NCBI RefSeq assembly: GCF_030412015.1
Contig: NZ_JASNRD010000021.1
Coordinates: forward strand, 16,845-80,844
Length of the DNA stretch: 64,000 bases
Source: Massilia sp. YIM B02763
Lineage (GTDB): Bacteria; Pseudomonadota; Gammaproteobacteria; Burkholderiales; Burkholderiaceae_D
Direction of reading: 5' to 3'
Below the pieces are notes generated by a model. It saw only the letters and a list, made by a program, of their open reading frames with translations. It was not told the origin of the DNA and ran no database searches. Below, piece after piece: positions 63,715 through 64,000 of the stretch. Position 1 is the first letter of the stretch; each line of letters starts with the position of its first letter. A program made the position numbers and the translations under genes.

Positions 63715-64000
63715 TTAGTTGGCGGCGGTGCGCGCGGGCTGCTGGGCCGGCTGCTGCTGCACCTTCTGGCGCAGGTCGATCTCGACCACGGTCGACATGC
63801 CCGGCGCCAGGCGGCCCGCGAACTGCTTCAGGTCTTCCGGCTTCAGGGTGATCTTGACCGGCACGCGCTGGACGATCTTGGTGAAGTTGCCGGTGGCGTT
63901 ATCGGCCGGCAGCAGCGCGAACTGGTTGCCCGAGGCCGGCGAGAAGCTGTCCACGCGGCCGATCAGCTCGTGCTTCGGCAGCGCGTCGACTTCGACCTTC
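63715..64000 (-). CDS. emrA: HlyD/EmrA-family membrane fusion protein, C-terminal part
   Basis: Only the last 94 or so residues are in the window; the frame is open through the right edge. The visible part contains the end of the beta-barrel and membrane-proximal domains (VDSFSPASGNQFALLPADNA, TGNFTKIVQRVPVKI, GMSTVVEIDL), diagnostic of EmrA-like adaptors. The Q/A-rich tail ends at 63715. It is the first of three efflux genes. Confidence 0.88.
   Translation of the reverse strand, partial: KVEVDALPKHELIGRVDSFSPASGNQFALLPADNATGNFTKIVQRVPVKITLKPEDLKQFAGRLAPGMSTVVEIDLRQKVQQQPAQQPARTAAN

Overview
The window is mostly high-GC chromosome of a betaproteobacterium, most likely Burkholderiales of the Oxalobacteraceae/Massilia type. 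This is inferred from codon usage, the rpmB-rpmG pair, several hybrid histidine kinases and a repeated REP-like palindrome built on CCTGCGAAGGCAGG; nothing in the sequence names the species. Two core stretches (about 1-19.0 kb and 42.4-64 kb) flank a visibly more AT-rich, patchwork genomic island.

Left core: a FAD monooxygenase cut by the window edge, radC, a KaiC-like ATPase with a hybrid histidine kinase, rpmB-rpmG with promoter and terminator, a fatty-acid desaturase, a purN-rsmB-mscS run, a glycine-zipper envelope protein, a spermidine-synthase-fold methyltransferase next to a GspE/PilB-type ATPase, and a five-PAS hybrid kinase lying between two tRNA-Lys genes.

Island (about 19.04-42.37 kb): the 3' half of the second tRNA-Lys gene is repeated at 34056-34101, and the native tRNA-Lys terminator seems to have been pushed to 42379-42402. 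I read this as two related elements integrated in tandem at one tRNA-Lys gene. Element A (19.04-34.06 kb) carries a formaldehyde dehydrogenase, an ABM monooxygenase, broken IS5-family elements, a CoiA-like fragment, an intact tRNA-type integrase, an AlpA/DUF927/second-integrase module, a retron-like reverse transcriptase with an XRE regulator, a long hairpin-rich gene-free stretch upstream of it, and an unrecognised gene cluster. Element B (34.10-42.37 kb) is a defence cassette: an Mrr-type nuclease with a partner, a Septu-like ATPase/HNH pair, a DUF6998-like gene broken by a stop codon, a coiled-coil/HNH pair and a LexA/CI-like repressor. It ends in a truncated integrase related to that of element A. 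Clusters of a 9-bp repeat (RTGTGC) and pairs of TCTGGTC boxes lie near the att cores and integrases and look like recombinase arm sites.

Right core: a periplasmic binding protein, a 2OG-Fe(II) oxygenase, a glyoxalase, a diguanylate cyclase, a third tRNA-Lys, a molybdenum hydroxylase operon (large subunit, 2Fe-2S subunit, cytochrome c, unknown protein, LuxR-type regulator), YigZ, two MFS pumps, an HDOD protein, a BON/LEA-like protein, a small metallopeptidase, an MCP, an M49-like peptidase, MgtC, and a tripartite EmrAB/OprM-type efflux operon that runs off the right edge.

The best candidates for undescribed biology are the RT/XRE/small-protein operon with its structured upstream DNA, the cluster at 31.6-33.8 kb, the repressor-linked coiled-coil/HNH cassette, and the two-repeat att architecture.
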